DNA from: an uncultured Erythrobacter sp.
GTDB lineage: Bacteria; Pseudomonadota; Alphaproteobacteria; Sphingomonadales; Sphingomonadaceae
Direction of reading: 5' to 3'
Length of the DNA: 64,000 nt
Assembly (NCBI RefSeq): GCF_947497915.1
Contig: NZ_CANMIJ010000001.1
Location: 1,175,611 to 1,239,610, forward strand
The notes below the pieces were generated by a model. That model saw nothing but the letters and a program-made list of their open reading frames with translations. It was not told the origin of the DNA and searched no databases. This document shows positions 45,506 to 55,214 of this stretch, piece by piece (within the stretch, counting starts at the first letter, position 1; each line of letters starts with the position of its first letter). The translations under genes were made by a program, and so were the position numbers.

Positions 45506-45907
45506 TTATTCCGCGAGTGGATCGCCATCGGCAGGTGCTTCTGCCGGAGATGCATCTTCGCCGGCTGCGGCAGGGCCGCCAAGAGGATCAGCCGTTTCGC
45601 CGCCACCTGGTCCGCCGAGCAGATCGTCAGCCGTCGGCGCAGACACATCACGATCCAGCGTCGAAGTAATCGAATTACCGCTGGTTTCGTTCACTGCAAC
45701 CGCTGCAAGCGCAATCGAAAGCGCTACGAACGCCACTGCCAGCCACTTTGTCGCGCGCGTCAGAAAATCCGCCGCACCGCGCGCGCCAAGCGCACCGTTC
45801 GGGTTTCCGCCAATGCCCAAGCCGCCACCTTCGGATCGCTGCATAAGGACCACGCCAACCAGACCGGCTGCGACGATAGCTTGAAGAACGGTGAGAAATA
45901 GAAACAT
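45506..45907 (-). CDS. secG: Preprotein translocase subunit SecG
   Basis: This 133-residue protein has two transmembrane helices (about 3-21 and 55-76) flanking the conserved QRSEGGGLGIGG loop with LGARGAADFLTR, as in SecG. The C-terminal tail beyond residue 80 is long, rich in Gly, Ala, Pro and acidic residues, and typical of sphingomonad SecG. SecG assists SecYE in protein export. It lies 79 bases after tpiA and 103 bases before pyrG, the usual alphaproteobacterial order. Confidence 0.93.
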   Translation of the reverse strand: MFLFLTVLQAIVAAGLVGVVLMQRSEGGGLGIGGNPNGALGARGAADFLTRATKWLAVAFVALSIALAAVAVNETSGNSITSTLDRDVSAPTADDLLGGPGGGETADPLGGPAAAGEDASPAEAPADGDPLAE

Positions 45908-45986
45908 GAAAAAACGATCTCGATCAGAAATTATGCGCGCTATTTAGGGCGCGCTGCCCCTTGCGGCAAGTGCAGTAAGCGTAAGG

Positions 45987-46760
45987 TTACCCCTCTTCGC
46001 TTTCTCCTGCGGCCAATGCGATGCCCATAAAGCTATCCGCGGTCAGGCTGGCTCCGCCGACAAGTGCGCCGCCGACCTCTGGTGTAGACAGGATTTCGCC
46101 AGCATTTTCAGGCTTTACCGAACCGCCATAAAGAATGCGGACTTCCGAGCCATGCTCTTCGCCGTATACCTTTATGAGCAATGCACGAATCTCGGCATGC
46201 ATGTCGCCAATGTCGTCAATTGTTGCGGTCTTACCCGTTCCAATGGCCCAAATCGGCTCATAAGCGACCGTGAGTTTTTCCACGACATCTTCTGGATTGT
46301 CGGAAAATTGAGGTAGCGAGGCTTTCAGTTGTTTCTTCACATGAGCGACGGCGTTTCCGTCATCGCGGGTTTTCTCACTTTCGCCGCAGCACAGGATAAC
46401 CCGCAGGCCAGCAGTCAATGCTGCGTCCGCCTTTAGCTTGATTTGAGCATCGGCTTCTTTGTGATTTTGGCGGCGTTCGCTGTGGCCAAGAATGACGAAT
46501 TTTCCGCCAGCATCGGCAATCATTGCCGCTGAGATGTCACCGGTATGCGCGCCGCCCTCTTCGTGATGGCAATCTTGCGCGCCAACGGCGATCTGTTCTG
46601 CTTCGCGGTGAACAGGGTGGATAAGAGTGTATGGCGGCGCAATCGCCACCTCCACTTTCATGTGGCGCTGCGCTGCGCGATCAATCGCGCGCGCTTCGGA
46701 GAGCATGGCGCGGGTGCCGTGCATCTTCCAGTTACCAACGATGTAAGGCCGCAGGGGCAT
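45987..46760 (-). CDS. tpiA: Triosephosphate isomerase
   Basis: This 257-residue TIM-barrel enzyme interconverts dihydroxyacetone phosphate and glyceraldehyde 3-phosphate. Active-site residues are Lys12 (GNWKM), His93 (LGHSERR) and Glu168 (AYEPIWAIGTGKTA); the closing phosphate-binding part GGSVKPENAG and GALVGGASL is intact. It is the first gene of the tpiA-secG-pyrG group and diverges from ppiD across a 246-base gap in which I see no further gene. Confidence 0.97.
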   Translation of the reverse strand: MPLRPYIVGNWKMHGTRAMLSEARAIDRAAQRHMKVEVAIAPPYTLIHPVHREAEQIAVGAQDCHHEEGGAHTGDISAAMIADAGGKFVILGHSERRQNHKEADAQIKLKADAALTAGLRVILCCGESEKTRDDGNAVAHVKKQLKASLPQFSDNPEDVVEKLTVAYEPIWAIGTGKTATIDDIGDMHAEIRALLIKVYGEEHGSEVRILYGGSVKPENAGEILSTPEVGGALVGGASLTADSFMGIALAAGESEEG

Positions 46761-47006
46761 CTGTATATCCTAATGCTTCCCGAGAAGGGACGAATCTGAA
46801 AACCCGATGTAGGGTCAAGGGGCCGCGTCCGCTACCCGAGTAAAGAGATACAGTCAAAAGACTGCGAGACCTGTTGCCGCGAGGTCGCAGGGCCGATAAA
46901 GCGCAAAGCGACAGCCCTTACGGGCGCTCACCTTACGTCACGCCTCTCCTCACGGCGGCCACCAGCCAATACCGTGATAAAATACTGCCGGGATTTGAAC
47001 ACAGTC

Positions 47007-48941
47007 ATGATTTCCTTTTTTCGCAATTTTTTTCAATCCAAGATCGGTTTGCCGATTTTTATCGGATTTTTGATCCTTGTTGCGCTCGCATTTGCGGCGG
47101 CTGATATCACTGGCAGCACTTTTGGCGGAGTATCCGGCGGTGACCGTGTCGCCGTGGTCGGGGATGAGCGGATCAACAGTTCCGAACTGGTCAGCACCGC
47201 AGAATCTGCTTTGCGAACGGTGCAACAGGAAAACCCGACAATCGTCATGGCGGAATTTATCGAGGAAGGCGGCCTTGATGAAGTCATGCGCCAGTTGATC
47301 GATCGGTATGCTATCGGCGGCTATGCCGAGAAATACGGTCTTCGGGCTGGCGATAATCTCGTGAACAGCGAAATCCTGAAGATTGGCGCTTTTCGCGGGG
47401 CCACAGGTGAATTTGACCAAGCAACTTATGAAGCAGCGTTGCGCCGGCAGGGACTCAATGACGAAATTTTGCGCCGCGATCTCTCAGACGGTCTGTTGGC
47501 CCAGCAGCTTTTGACCCCGGCGCTTGGCTCACCGAGAATGCCTTCGAAGGCGGCCAAACAATATGCAGCCCTACTTCTTGAACGCCGCAAAGGCGAAATT
47601 GCATTCATTCCAAGCTTTGCGTTTGCCCCCGAAGGTGATCCGACCGATGCGCAGCTTGAAACGTTTTACACCGAAAACAATTCGCGTTTCATCAGGCCAG
47701 AACGGCGCACGATCCGTTACGCTCTGTTTGGGGACGATACCCTGGATGTCGATACTGCTCCCACTGCTGCGGAAGTAAAAGCGTTCTATGATGGCAACGC
47801 AGACCGCTTCGCCGCGAGCGAGACCCGTGACATTTCCTCGTTCCTTGTTCCAACACAAGACGCGGCCAATTCCTTGGTAGCCCGAATTCGCGGCGGTGTT
47901 TCGCTTGAGGCAGCGGCGCGCGAGGCAGGCTTCAGTGTTTCGGCATCCGAGGCTCAATCTAAAGAGCAATTGACCTCATCAATCAGCTCGGCCGTCGCGA
48001 ACAGCGTGTTTGCCGCCGAGCGCGGTCAGATCGCTGCTCCGGCGCAAAGCGGCCTTGGTTGGACAATCGCCCGCGTCGACGGAATTGACCGGACACCTGC
48101 ACGCACTCTCGCGCAGGCTACACCTGAGATCACCGAAGAATTGCGTGTTCAGAAGCGCGCAACCGCATTGGGTGATCTCAGCGCGCGTATTGAAGACGAG
48201 GTCGCGGATGGCCGTTCGCTGCTGGAAGTCGCGGATACCTATAACCTTGATGTGAACACAACGCCTGAGCTTGTCGCGGATGGCCGTGTGTTTGGCGGCA
48301 ATGGCGAGTCGCTTAATCCCGCGCTGCGCAGCACGGTTGAAACGGCTTTCCAGATGGAAGAGAGCGAGCCACAACTCGCTGTAATCATCCCTGGCCAACA
48401 ATTTGTTGTGTTCGATGTTGAAGAGATTGCGCTCTCTTCCGCACCGCCATTGGCTGAGGTGAAAGATCCGGTGACGAATGCATGGCGTCTGTCGGAGGGT
48501 AATAAAGAAGCCCGCATAGTGGCCGACCGCGTTTTGGAGAAAGTGCGCACCGACACAGACGTAGCCGCTGCTATTTCTGCAGAAGAAACCCGGTTGCCAC
48601 CAATTGAACGGATTGATCTGGAACGGCGCCAGTTGTTCTCGCAGCAGCAGAACCCTCCTCCACCGCTTGTCCTTATGTTCTCGATGGCGGCAGGTTCCAC
48701 GAAGTTATACGAAGCACCGAATAACATCGGCTGGTACATCGTCGATCTGCGCGAGATTGCGACGGACGATATTCCGGATGACAGTCCGATCTTGACGCAA
48801 ACCCAGCAGCAGCTCGCGCCTGCCATTACTCAAGAATATTCCCAGCAACTCACACGTGCAATTCGTGCCGATCTGGGCGTTGAGCAAAGCGATGATGCCG
48901 TCGAAGCAGTACGCCGTCAGCTGGCTGGTGAAACGAACTGA
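47007..48941 (+). CDS. ppiD: Peptidylprolyl isomerase PpiD-type (SurA N-terminal domain)
   Basis: This 644-residue periplasmic chaperone is anchored by one N-terminal helix (about 12-33), followed by a SurA-like helical region (about 45-220) and a degenerate parvulin-type domain near 260-360; a second, poorly conserved half follows. It helps envelope proteins fold after export by Sec. ATG 47007 is chosen because it directly precedes the signal-anchor, with FFRNFFQSKIG as in PpiD. The gene runs into trpE with a 23-base gap. Confidence 0.87.
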   Translation: MISFFRNFFQSKIGLPIFIGFLILVALAFAAADITGSTFGGVSGGDRVAVVGDERINSSELVSTAESALRTVQQENPTIVMAEFIEEGGLDEVMRQLIDRYAIGGYAEKYGLRAGDNLVNSEILKIGAFRGATGEFDQATYEAALRRQGLNDEILRRDLSDGLLAQQLLTPALGSPRMPSKAAKQYAALLLERRKGEIAFIPSFAFAPEGDPTDAQLETFYTENNSRFIRPERRTIRYALFGDDTLDVDTAPTAAEVKAFYDGNADRFAASETRDISSFLVPTQDAANSLVARIRGGVSLEAAAREAGFSVSASEAQSKEQLTSSISSAVANSVFAAERGQIAAPAQSGLGWTIARVDGIDRTPARTLAQATPEITEELRVQKRATALGDLSARIEDEVADGRSLLEVADTYNLDVNTTPELVADGRVFGGNGESLNPALRSTVETAFQMEESEPQLAVIIPGQQFVVFDVEEIALSSAPPLAEVKDPVTNAWRLSEGNKEARIVADRVLEKVRTDTDVAAAISAEETRLPPIERIDLERRQLFSQQQNPPPPLVLMFSMAAGSTKLYEAPNNIGWYIVDLREIATDDIPDDSPILTQTQQQLAPAITQEYSQQLTRAIRADLGVEQSDDAVEAVRRQLAGETN

Positions 48942-48964
48942 TTGCTTTCGAAACGTAGACCTGA

Positions 48965-50494
48965 GTGACTGCCACGAGCCCTGCCCTCGCGTTACCACAA
49001 AACGCCCCCGAAGCCGCCGTGGCCCTCGCCGCTGGTAAGCCTGCTTTGGTGTGGCGCAAGATCGTGGCTGACAGCGACACTCCTGTGGGCGCCGCTCGGC
49101 GGTTAATAGAACCGGGCCGCGGTGATTTCTTGCTGGAATCGGTCGAAGGCGGCGAAGTGCGTGGACGATACAGCTTGCTCGGGCTTGATCCCGATCTTGT
49201 TTTCCGCGCGAGCGCCAGCGCAGCGTCGATCAATCGTACGTGGAAATCCGACCGTGAGGCTTTTGAACCTTGCGACAGCGATGCGCTCACGGAATTACGC
49301 GCGCTGGCTGATGCCTGCCGGATTGATGTGCCGGGCGAACTGCCACCCGCCCTCGCCTGTCTTGTGGGGTATTTCGGGTATGAGACCATCGGTCTTGTGG
49401 AAACACTGCCCCGCGCAGAAGCAAGCGCACTGGCTCTTCCGGACATGTTGTTCGTTAGGCCAACAATTATTCTCGTCTTCGATAGCCTAACCGATGCGCT
49501 TTATTGCGTTGCTCCTATCTGGCAGGCCGCTGAGCCGGAGCAGGCAATTGAACAAGCAGGCGAACGTATCGAAGAAACTCTGCGTGCGTTGACCCGCCCT
49601 CGTCCACCGGAACCGAGGCTTTCTGGCACGTCGCCGGAGCCTTCACTTGATCCGGTGATGGATGAAGCGGATTACAAAGCGATGGTTGCGCGGGCCAAAG
49701 ACTACATAGTTGCAGGCGATATCTTTCAGGTTGTTCTGGCGCAGCGTTTCACATGCCCTTTTGAGCTTCCACCGTTGGAACTCTACAGGGCGCTGCGCCG
49801 CGTAAATCCCTCTCCGTTCCTATATTTCCTCGACTTGCCCGGTTTTGCGATTGTTGGCTCTAGTCCGGAAATCCTTGTCCGAGTGCGCGAAGGCGAGGTC
49901 ACAATCCGTCCCATCGCTGGCACGCGCCCGCGCGGTGCGAATCCAGTGGAAGACCGTGAGAATGAAACGAGCTTACTGGCCGATCCGAAAGAGCTTGCCG
50001 AGCATTTGATGTTGCTGGATCTAGGTCGCAATGATGTTGGCCGCGTCGCCGCGCAAGGCAGCGTAGAGGTGACTGATAGCTTCACCGTCGAACGTTACAG
50101 CCACGTAATGCACATCGTCAGCAATGTTGTTGGCGTTTTGGCGGAAGGGAAAGACGCGCTTGATGCATTGTTTGCGGGCTTCCCCGCTGGAACAGTTTCC
50201 GGTGCGCCAAAGATACGCGCTTGTGAAATCATCGCTGAATTGGAGCCGGAGACACGCGGGGCCTATGCTGGCGGCGTCGGATACTTCGCGCCGGACGGGT
50301 CGGTCGATAGCTGCATTGTGCTACGCACGGCCGTGGTCAAAGACGGCATAATGAACGTACAAGCAGGCGCAGGGATCGTGGCAGATAGCGATCCCGATTA
50401 TGAACTGGCAGAATGCCGCGCGAAAGCTGGCGCACTAATTGCCGCCGCACGCGAGGCTGTTCGCCTCGCAAGTGAACCAGGATTTGGACAGTGA
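48965..50494 (+). CDS. trpE: Anthranilate synthase component I
   Basis: This 509-residue subunit makes anthranilate from chorismate in tryptophan synthesis. The tryptophan-feedback motif LLES is visible in GDFLLESVEGG, and the chorismate-binding half has GDIFQVVLAQRF, IAGTRPRG, DLGRNDVGRV and GAPKIRACEII. Start GTG 48965. Only 23 bases separate it from ppiD, so there is no room for a leader peptide and attenuator directly before it. It is followed by five more trp and linked genes. Confidence 0.96.
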   Translation: MTATSPALALPQNAPEAAVALAAGKPALVWRKIVADSDTPVGAARRLIEPGRGDFLLESVEGGEVRGRYSLLGLDPDLVFRASASAASINRTWKSDREAFEPCDSDALTELRALADACRIDVPGELPPALACLVGYFGYETIGLVETLPRAEASALALPDMLFVRPTIILVFDSLTDALYCVAPIWQAAEPEQAIEQAGERIEETLRALTRPRPPEPRLSGTSPEPSLDPVMDEADYKAMVARAKDYIVAGDIFQVVLAQRFTCPFELPPLELYRALRRVNPSPFLYFLDLPGFAIVGSSPEILVRVREGEVTIRPIAGTRPRGANPVEDRENETSLLADPKELAEHLMLLDLGRNDVGRVAAQGSVEVTDSFTVERYSHVMHIVSNVVGVLAEGKDALDALFAGFPAGTVSGAPKIRACEIIAELEPETRGAYAGGVGYFAPDGSVDSCIVLRTAVVKDGIMNVQAGAGIVADSDPDYELAECRAKAGALIAAAREAVRLASEPGFGQ

Positions 50495-51318
50495 AACGCC
50501 TGATAATTATCCCCGCACTCATCACCATTGCAGCCTGTGATCAGCAGCCTGCAGGGGAGCCTGTCGTTCGCACCCAGCTTGATGGATCGGGATCGACTGA
50601 AATCGTTGAAGCGCCTGCGCCTGACACTGCGACACCAGCCACCAACGCAGCTTCCAATTGCTCGTCCATCACATTTGAAGGGGTCGCGTTGACGCATTGC
50701 GTTGCGGACCCTTCAGAACATACAGTTACAACAGCCCGCGCACCGTCAAGCGGCAGTAACTTTGGAACGATATCGGCGTGGGCCGCTGGCAAAAACGAAG
50801 GCGAGATCGCCTTTGTGATGAACGCGGGCATGTATGACGATAATCTCCGCGCGATTGGATATTATGTTGAGAATTCCGATCGGCAGAAAGAGCTCAGCCG
50901 CACTGATGGCCCGGGTAACTTTCACCTGAAACCCAACGGAGTATTCTTCGGGTCGGGCAGCACATGGCGTGTCCTAGATACCGAGACATTCTACCGCACC
51001 GTCGGAGATCGACCTCAATTCGGCACACAATCCGGCCCGATGCTTGTGATCGACGGCAAATTGCATCCAGAATTTCAGGACAACGGCCCATCGCGCGCGA
51101 TCCGAAATGGCGTAGGCGTAACAGCCGATGGAAAGGCGCATTTTGTCATCTCCGATGCGCCAATCAGTTTTGGTCAGTTCGGCCGGTTTTTTCGTGACGA
51201 GCTAAAGACGCCCAATGCATTGTTCCTTGATGGCAATGTGTCGTCGCTATGGGACCCCGCAACCGGTCGGATGGACAATCGCCGTGTTGGCCCGCTTTTG
51301 GTGGTGAAGGATAAGTAA
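50491..51318 (+). CDS. Phosphodiester glycosidase (NAGPA/DUF2233) family lipoprotein
   Basis: The 275-residue product starts at GTG 50491, overlapping the trpE stop. Its lipobox ITIAAC (Cys16) marks an exported lipoprotein, followed by a low-complexity stretch (to about 55) and a DUF2233/NAGPA-type domain with AFVMNAGMYDDNLRAIGYYVE, GPGNFHLKPNGVFF and QSGPMLVIDGKLHP. Mammalian NAGPA uncovers mannose 6-phosphate; bacterial members are mostly of unknown substrate. Its presence inside the trp run is unusual. Confidence 0.87.
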   Translation: MKRLIIIPALITIAACDQQPAGEPVVRTQLDGSGSTEIVEAPAPDTATPATNAASNCSSITFEGVALTHCVADPSEHTVTTARAPSSGSNFGTISAWAAGKNEGEIAFVMNAGMYDDNLRAIGYYVENSDRQKELSRTDGPGNFHLKPNGVFFGSGSTWRVLDTETFYRTVGDRPQFGTQSGPMLVIDGKLHPEFQDNGPSRAIRNGVGVTADGKAHFVISDAPISFGQFGRFFRDELKTPNALFLDGNVSSLWDPATGRMDNRRVGPLLVVKDK

Positions 51319-52295
51319 TGCCGCAAGGAAACATGCTGTCATACGAGCGGTCACTCTACCCAGAGATCGAACCCTATGAAACGGGTATGCTCGATGTCGG
51401 AGAAGGCCATTCGCTCTATTACGAACGCGTAGGCACTCCCGGTGCAAAGCCCGCTGTGTTTCTTCACGGCGGCCCCGGTGGAGGCATGGCGCTTTCTCAC
51501 CGCCGCCAGTGGGATCCAGAACTTTACGACGTGCTGCTGTTTGACCAGCGCGGATGCGGCAAATCCCAGCCATTTGCCGAGATCGAGAACAACGATACGT
51601 GGCGGATTGTCGCCGATATCGAGCGCCTGCGTGAAATGTGCGGTCATGATGCGTGGCAAGTTTTCGGCGGAAGCTGGGGCGCGACCCTCGCCCTCGCCTA
51701 TTCACAAGCACATCCTGACCGGACAACCGAGATCGTGCTGCGCGGCGTATTTCTTGCGCGGCAGCAGGAAAAGGGCTGGCTTTACCGGTTCGGCGCGAGC
51801 CAGATCATGGCAGAGCAATGGGACCGCTTTATTGCTCTGATCCCCGAAGATGAGCGTGATGATCTTGTGACGGCATACCATACCCGCCTGACGAGCGATG
51901 ACGAGGAAACTCGCCTTGCCGCCGCGCGCGAGTGGTCGTTATGGGAAGGCACGGTGGCGACACTTCTTCCTAACGAAGGGCTACTCGAAGAGTTTGCCGA
52001 CCCATCAAAAGCGCTGCCGTTTGCCCGTATCTGCGCCCGTTTCTTTCTTGAGGATTTCTATCTGGAAGAGGCACAGCTGCTGCGCGATGTCGCAAAGATC
52101 AAAGACATTCCCGGTATCATTGTTCAGGGTCGTCACGATATCTGCACCCCGCCTGCCGCGGCGTGGGCGCTGAAAAAGGCGTGGCCGGAGGCTGAGCTTT
52201 GGATCGTAGATGATGCAGGCCACAGCGCGAGCGAACCCGGCATTATCGATGGCCTCGTGCGCGCAACGGACAAGCTTGCAGGCAAGAACCCATGA
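51318..52295 (+). CDS. pip: Proline iminopeptidase
   Basis: This 325-residue alpha/beta hydrolase removes N-terminal proline from peptides. It has the oxyanion-hole HGGPGGG at 50-56, DQRGCGKS, nucleophile Ser119 in GGSWGA, the acid in GRHDICTPP and the histidine in DDAGHSAS. It overlaps the preceding lipoprotein gene by TAATG and trpG by ATGA, placing it between trpE and trpG. Whether it has any link with tryptophan metabolism is unknown. Confidence 0.92.
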   Translation: MPQGNMLSYERSLYPEIEPYETGMLDVGEGHSLYYERVGTPGAKPAVFLHGGPGGGMALSHRRQWDPELYDVLLFDQRGCGKSQPFAEIENNDTWRIVADIERLREMCGHDAWQVFGGSWGATLALAYSQAHPDRTTEIVLRGVFLARQQEKGWLYRFGASQIMAEQWDRFIALIPEDERDDLVTAYHTRLTSDDEETRLAAAREWSLWEGTVATLLPNEGLLEEFADPSKALPFARICARFFLEDFYLEEAQLLRDVAKIKDIPGIIVQGRHDICTPPAAAWALKKAWPEAELWIVDDAGHSASEPGIIDGLVRATDKLAGKNP

Positions 52296-52903
52296 TCCTT
52301 GTCATCGATAATTACGACAGTTTCACGTTCAATCTGGTTCACTACCTGATGGAGCTGGGCGCACAGGTGCGTGTCGAGCGTAATGATGCAATGTCCGCGT
52401 CGGATGCCATCGCAAGCGGTGCCAAAGGGTTCTTGATTTCGCCCGGCCCCTGTGCGCCTGATCAGGCTGGGATCAGTCTCGATCTCGTCGCGGCTTGCGC
52501 CGATGCGACGAGGCCATTGCTTGGCGTGTGCCTCGGCCATCAATCCATCGGCCAGCATTTCGGCGGGCGCGTGGTTCGCGGCGGCTTGATGCATGGCAAG
52601 ACTTCGCTGGTCACACATGATGGCACAGGCGTCTTCGCTGATTTGCCTTCGCCCTATACTGCCACGCGGTATCACAGCCTCGAAGTGGTTGATGTGCCCG
52701 CATCGTTGCTTCCCAATTCACATGCTGAAACGCCGGGAATTGCAGAGCAAAGCGTAATGGGATTTCGCCACGGCGAATTGCCAATCCATGGTGTGCAATT
52801 CCATCCCGAAAGCATCGCTACCCAGCATGGCCATGCCTTGCTCGCAAACTTCCTGAAAATATGCGGCATAGATGCACGCCTGCCTGAAAGAATTTCTGCA
52901 TGA
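52292..52903 (+). CDS. trpG: Anthranilate synthase component II (glutamine amidotransferase)
   Basis: This 203-residue class I amidotransferase supplies ammonia to TrpE. The triad is Cys80 (GVCLGHQ), His171 and Glu173 (FHPES). It may also serve aminodeoxychorismate synthesis, as in organisms with one shared subunit. It overlaps pip and trpD by four bases each. Confidence 0.96.
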   Translation: MILVIDNYDSFTFNLVHYLMELGAQVRVERNDAMSASDAIASGAKGFLISPGPCAPDQAGISLDLVAACADATRPLLGVCLGHQSIGQHFGGRVVRGGLMHGKTSLVTHDGTGVFADLPSPYTATRYHSLEVVDVPASLLPNSHAETPGIAEQSVMGFRHGELPIHGVQFHPESIATQHGHALLANFLKICGIDARLPERISA

Positions 52904-53892
52904 CAACCCTGCCCGATGTCTCTGCCCCCCTTACGGAAACACAGGCCGAAGACGCGTTCGGAACGCTTTTGGATGGCGCGCCGTCAGAAGACGAGATTGA
53001 GCAGTTTCTGGTGGCGCTGTCAGAACGCGGCGAAACTTCGAACGAGATCGCCGGCGCGGCGCGTGCGCTGCGGGCGAGGCTCATCCCGATTGACGCGCCT
53101 GCCGATGCAATCGATGTGTGCGGCACAGGCGGCGATGGACACCACACGCTTAATGTATCAACCGCAGTCAGCTTAGTCGTGGCAGCATGCGGGGTATCGG
53201 TTGCCAAGCACGGCAACCGCGCGGCATCTTCCAAAGCAGGCGCAGCTGATACACTCGAGGCGCTGGGTCTCGACATGGACGCCGCTGGCCGCACTGCCGA
53301 AAAAACACTGGCGGAGCTTGGCATTTGCTTCTTGTTTGCAAAGAACCATCATCCGGCGATGGGGCGCATCCAACCGATCCGTAAAAAGATCGGCAAGCGG
53401 ACAATTTTCAATCTGATGGGCCCACTATCCAATCCGGCAGCAGTCAAAAGTCAGCTAATCGGCATTGCACGGCCAGCCTATGTGCCGATCTATGCTGGCG
53501 CGATGGCAAAACTCGGCACGGGCCGCTCGCTGATTGTCTCCGGCGATGAAGGTTTGGACGAGCTTAGCTTAGCAGGCGGCAATGAAGTCGCCGTTGTCAC
53601 AGGCAATGCGTTTGAAATGAGCCGGTTGCACCCGGATGATGCGGGGCTGCCGCGGGCGCCAATTGAGGCAATAAGGGGCGACGATGCTGCGCACAATGCA
53701 GCAGCTTTGAAAGCTCTATTGATGGGCGCACCTGGCCCTTACCGCGATGCTGTTCTGCTGAATGCTGCTGGCGCTTTGGCTGTCGCCGAGCGAGGGAATG
53801 ATTGGGCCGAACGCGTAGCAATCGCGGCCGAGGCCCTCGACAGCGGCAAAGCGCGCAAGCTTCTCGAAAATTGGATTGCGCTCGCCAAATGA
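52900..53892 (+). CDS. trpD: Anthranilate phosphoribosyltransferase
   Basis: This 330-residue enzyme joins anthranilate and PRPP. The PRPP/anthranilate motifs [17 protein letters not shown] (about 69-85), [12 protein letters not shown] and [10 protein letters not shown] are all present. It overlaps both trpG and trpC by ATGA, consistent with tight translational coupling. Confidence 0.96.
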   Translation: MTTLPDVSAPLTETQAEDAFGTLLDGAPSEDEIEQFLVALSERGETSNEIAGAARALRARLIPIDAPADAIDVCGTGGDGHHTLNVSTAVSLVVAACGVSVAKHGNRAASSKAGAADTLEALGLDMDAAGRTAEKTLAELGICFLFAKNHHPAMGRIQPIRKKIGKRTIFNLMGPLSNPAAVKSQLIGIARPAYVPIYAGAMAKLGTGRSLIVSGDEGLDELSLAGGNEVAVVTGNAFEMSRLHPDDAGLPRAPIEAIRGDDAAHNAAALKALLMGAPGPYRDAVLLNAAGALAVAERGNDWAERVAIAAEALDSGKARKLLENWIALAK

Positions 53893-54677
53893 ACAAGCTT
53901 GAAGAAATTTGCGCGGCCAAACGAGATATTGTCGCTGGCCGAAAAACAGCAAACCCCCTTTCCATATTAGAGCAAGCGATCCGCATGCAAACCGCGCCGC
54001 GCGGCTTCGAAGCAGCCTTACGTGCGAAATCACTCAACGGCTTTGGCCTTATCGCGGAGATTAAACGAGCAAGTCCGTCAAAGGGCCTTATCCGCGAAGA
54101 TTTCCAACCGGCGGCCCATGCGCAGGCATACGAAGAAGGCGGTGCCGCTTGCCTCTCTGTGCTCACCGATGCGCCCTATTTCCAAGGGCACGAGGATTAC
54201 CTCGTCGCAGCCCGATCTGCATGCTCTCTTCCAGTGCTCCGCAAGGATTTCATGATTGACCCATGGCAATGCATTGAGGCCCGCGCGATTGGGGCTGATG
54301 CTATTTTGATCATCGTGGCAGCGTTGGAAGACAGTGCAATGTCCGAGATCGAGGCAGCCGCGTCTGAGCACAATATGGACGTACTGGTCGAAGTGCATGA
54401 TGAGCATGAATTGGACCGCGCTGCAAAGGTGCTGAAGTCGCGTTTGATCGGGGTCAACAACCGCAATCTCAAGACATTCACCACATCGCTTGAAACGACA
54501 GAACGCTTGGCACCGCTCGCCCCTACAGGCTCATTGTTGGTCGGTGAAAGCGGCATTGGAGAGCATAGCGATCTTGAGCGGCTTTCCCGCTCGGGTGTCA
54601 GAACATTTCTCGTCGGCGAGAGCTTGATGCGCGCGGACGATGTAGCTGCAGCAACTCACACGCTTCTAAACGGATAG
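53889..54677 (+). CDS. trpC: Indole-3-glycerol phosphate synthase
   Basis: This 262-residue TIM-barrel enzyme closes the indole ring. Signature stretches are [41 protein letters not shown] and LVGESGI. The ATG at 53889 overlaps the trpD stop; longer upstream starts would lie inside trpD. trpB, trpA and trpF are not in the window. A 60-base gap follows before moaC. Confidence 0.96.
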   Translation: MNKLEEICAAKRDIVAGRKTANPLSILEQAIRMQTAPRGFEAALRAKSLNGFGLIAEIKRASPSKGLIREDFQPAAHAQAYEEGGAACLSVLTDAPYFQGHEDYLVAARSACSLPVLRKDFMIDPWQCIEARAIGADAILIIVAALEDSAMSEIEAAASEHNMDVLVEVHDEHELDRAAKVLKSRLIGVNNRNLKTFTTSLETTERLAPLAPTGSLLVGESGIGEHSDLERLSRSGVRTFLVGESLMRADDVAAATHTLLNG

Positions 54678-54737
54678 CATAGCTGTGGGCCGCATGGCCG
54701 CGACCTGATATAGAGCGAGACAAGAGAGGAAAGTGCT

Positions 54738-55214
54738 TTGAGCGATCTTACACACCTTGATGAAAGCGGTGCCGCGCGCATGGTCAATGTCGGCGGTAAA
54801 GCCGCGACAGAGCGCCTCGCTGTTGCAAGCGGACTTATCACTATGTCCGGTGCAGCGCTAAGCGCTATCCGCGCGGGCGACGCACCGAAAGGCGATGTCC
54901 TTGGTACGGCCCGGATTGCGGGCATTATGGCGGCCAAGCGCACAGGCGACCTTATCCCGCTATGCCATCCTCTAGGTCTTGAAGCTGTAGCTGTTGATTT
55001 CGTATTTGAGGAAAGCGGCATTCGCGCGACTTCGACGGCGTCTCTAACAGGCAAAACCGGAATCGAGATGGAGGCGATGGTTGCCGTCTCGACCGCGTTG
55101 CTCACGATTTACGATATGGCCAAGGCAATCGATAAAGGCATGATCATCGGTGAGGTCCGCCTGATTGAGAAGCACGGCGGGAAAAGCGGCGTATGGAAAG
55201 CCCCTGCAGGATGA
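54738..55214 (+). CDS. moaC: Cyclic pyranopterin monophosphate synthase MoaC
   Basis: This 158-residue enzyme finishes cyclic pyranopterin monophosphate in molybdopterin synthesis. It has [13 protein letters not shown] near 74-86 and the catalytic [23 protein letters not shown], followed by GGKSG. The TTG start at 54738 follows GAGAGGA with a 7-8-base spacer, and its product begins [14 protein letters not shown] as in the family. It overlaps moeA by ATGA. Confidence 0.95.
   Translation: MSDLTHLDESGAARMVNVGGKAATERLAVASGLITMSGAALSAIRAGDAPKGDVLGTARIAGIMAAKRTGDLIPLCHPLGLEAVAVDFVFEESGIRATSTASLTGKTGIEMEAMVAVSTALLTIYDMAKAIDKGMIIGEVRLIEKHGGKSGVWKAPAG

Noticed and set aside
46761..47006. Stem with arms 46862-46872 and 46882-46890 as a possible structured RNA between tpiA and ppiD
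   Set aside because: Only one bulged stem is found, without features of 6S, SRP, RNase P or tmRNA; it is more likely promoter DNA for two divergent genes.
48942..48964. Possible trp leader and attenuator before trpE
   Set aside because: Only 23 bases separate ppiD from trpE, which cannot hold a leader peptide and the alternative hairpins.
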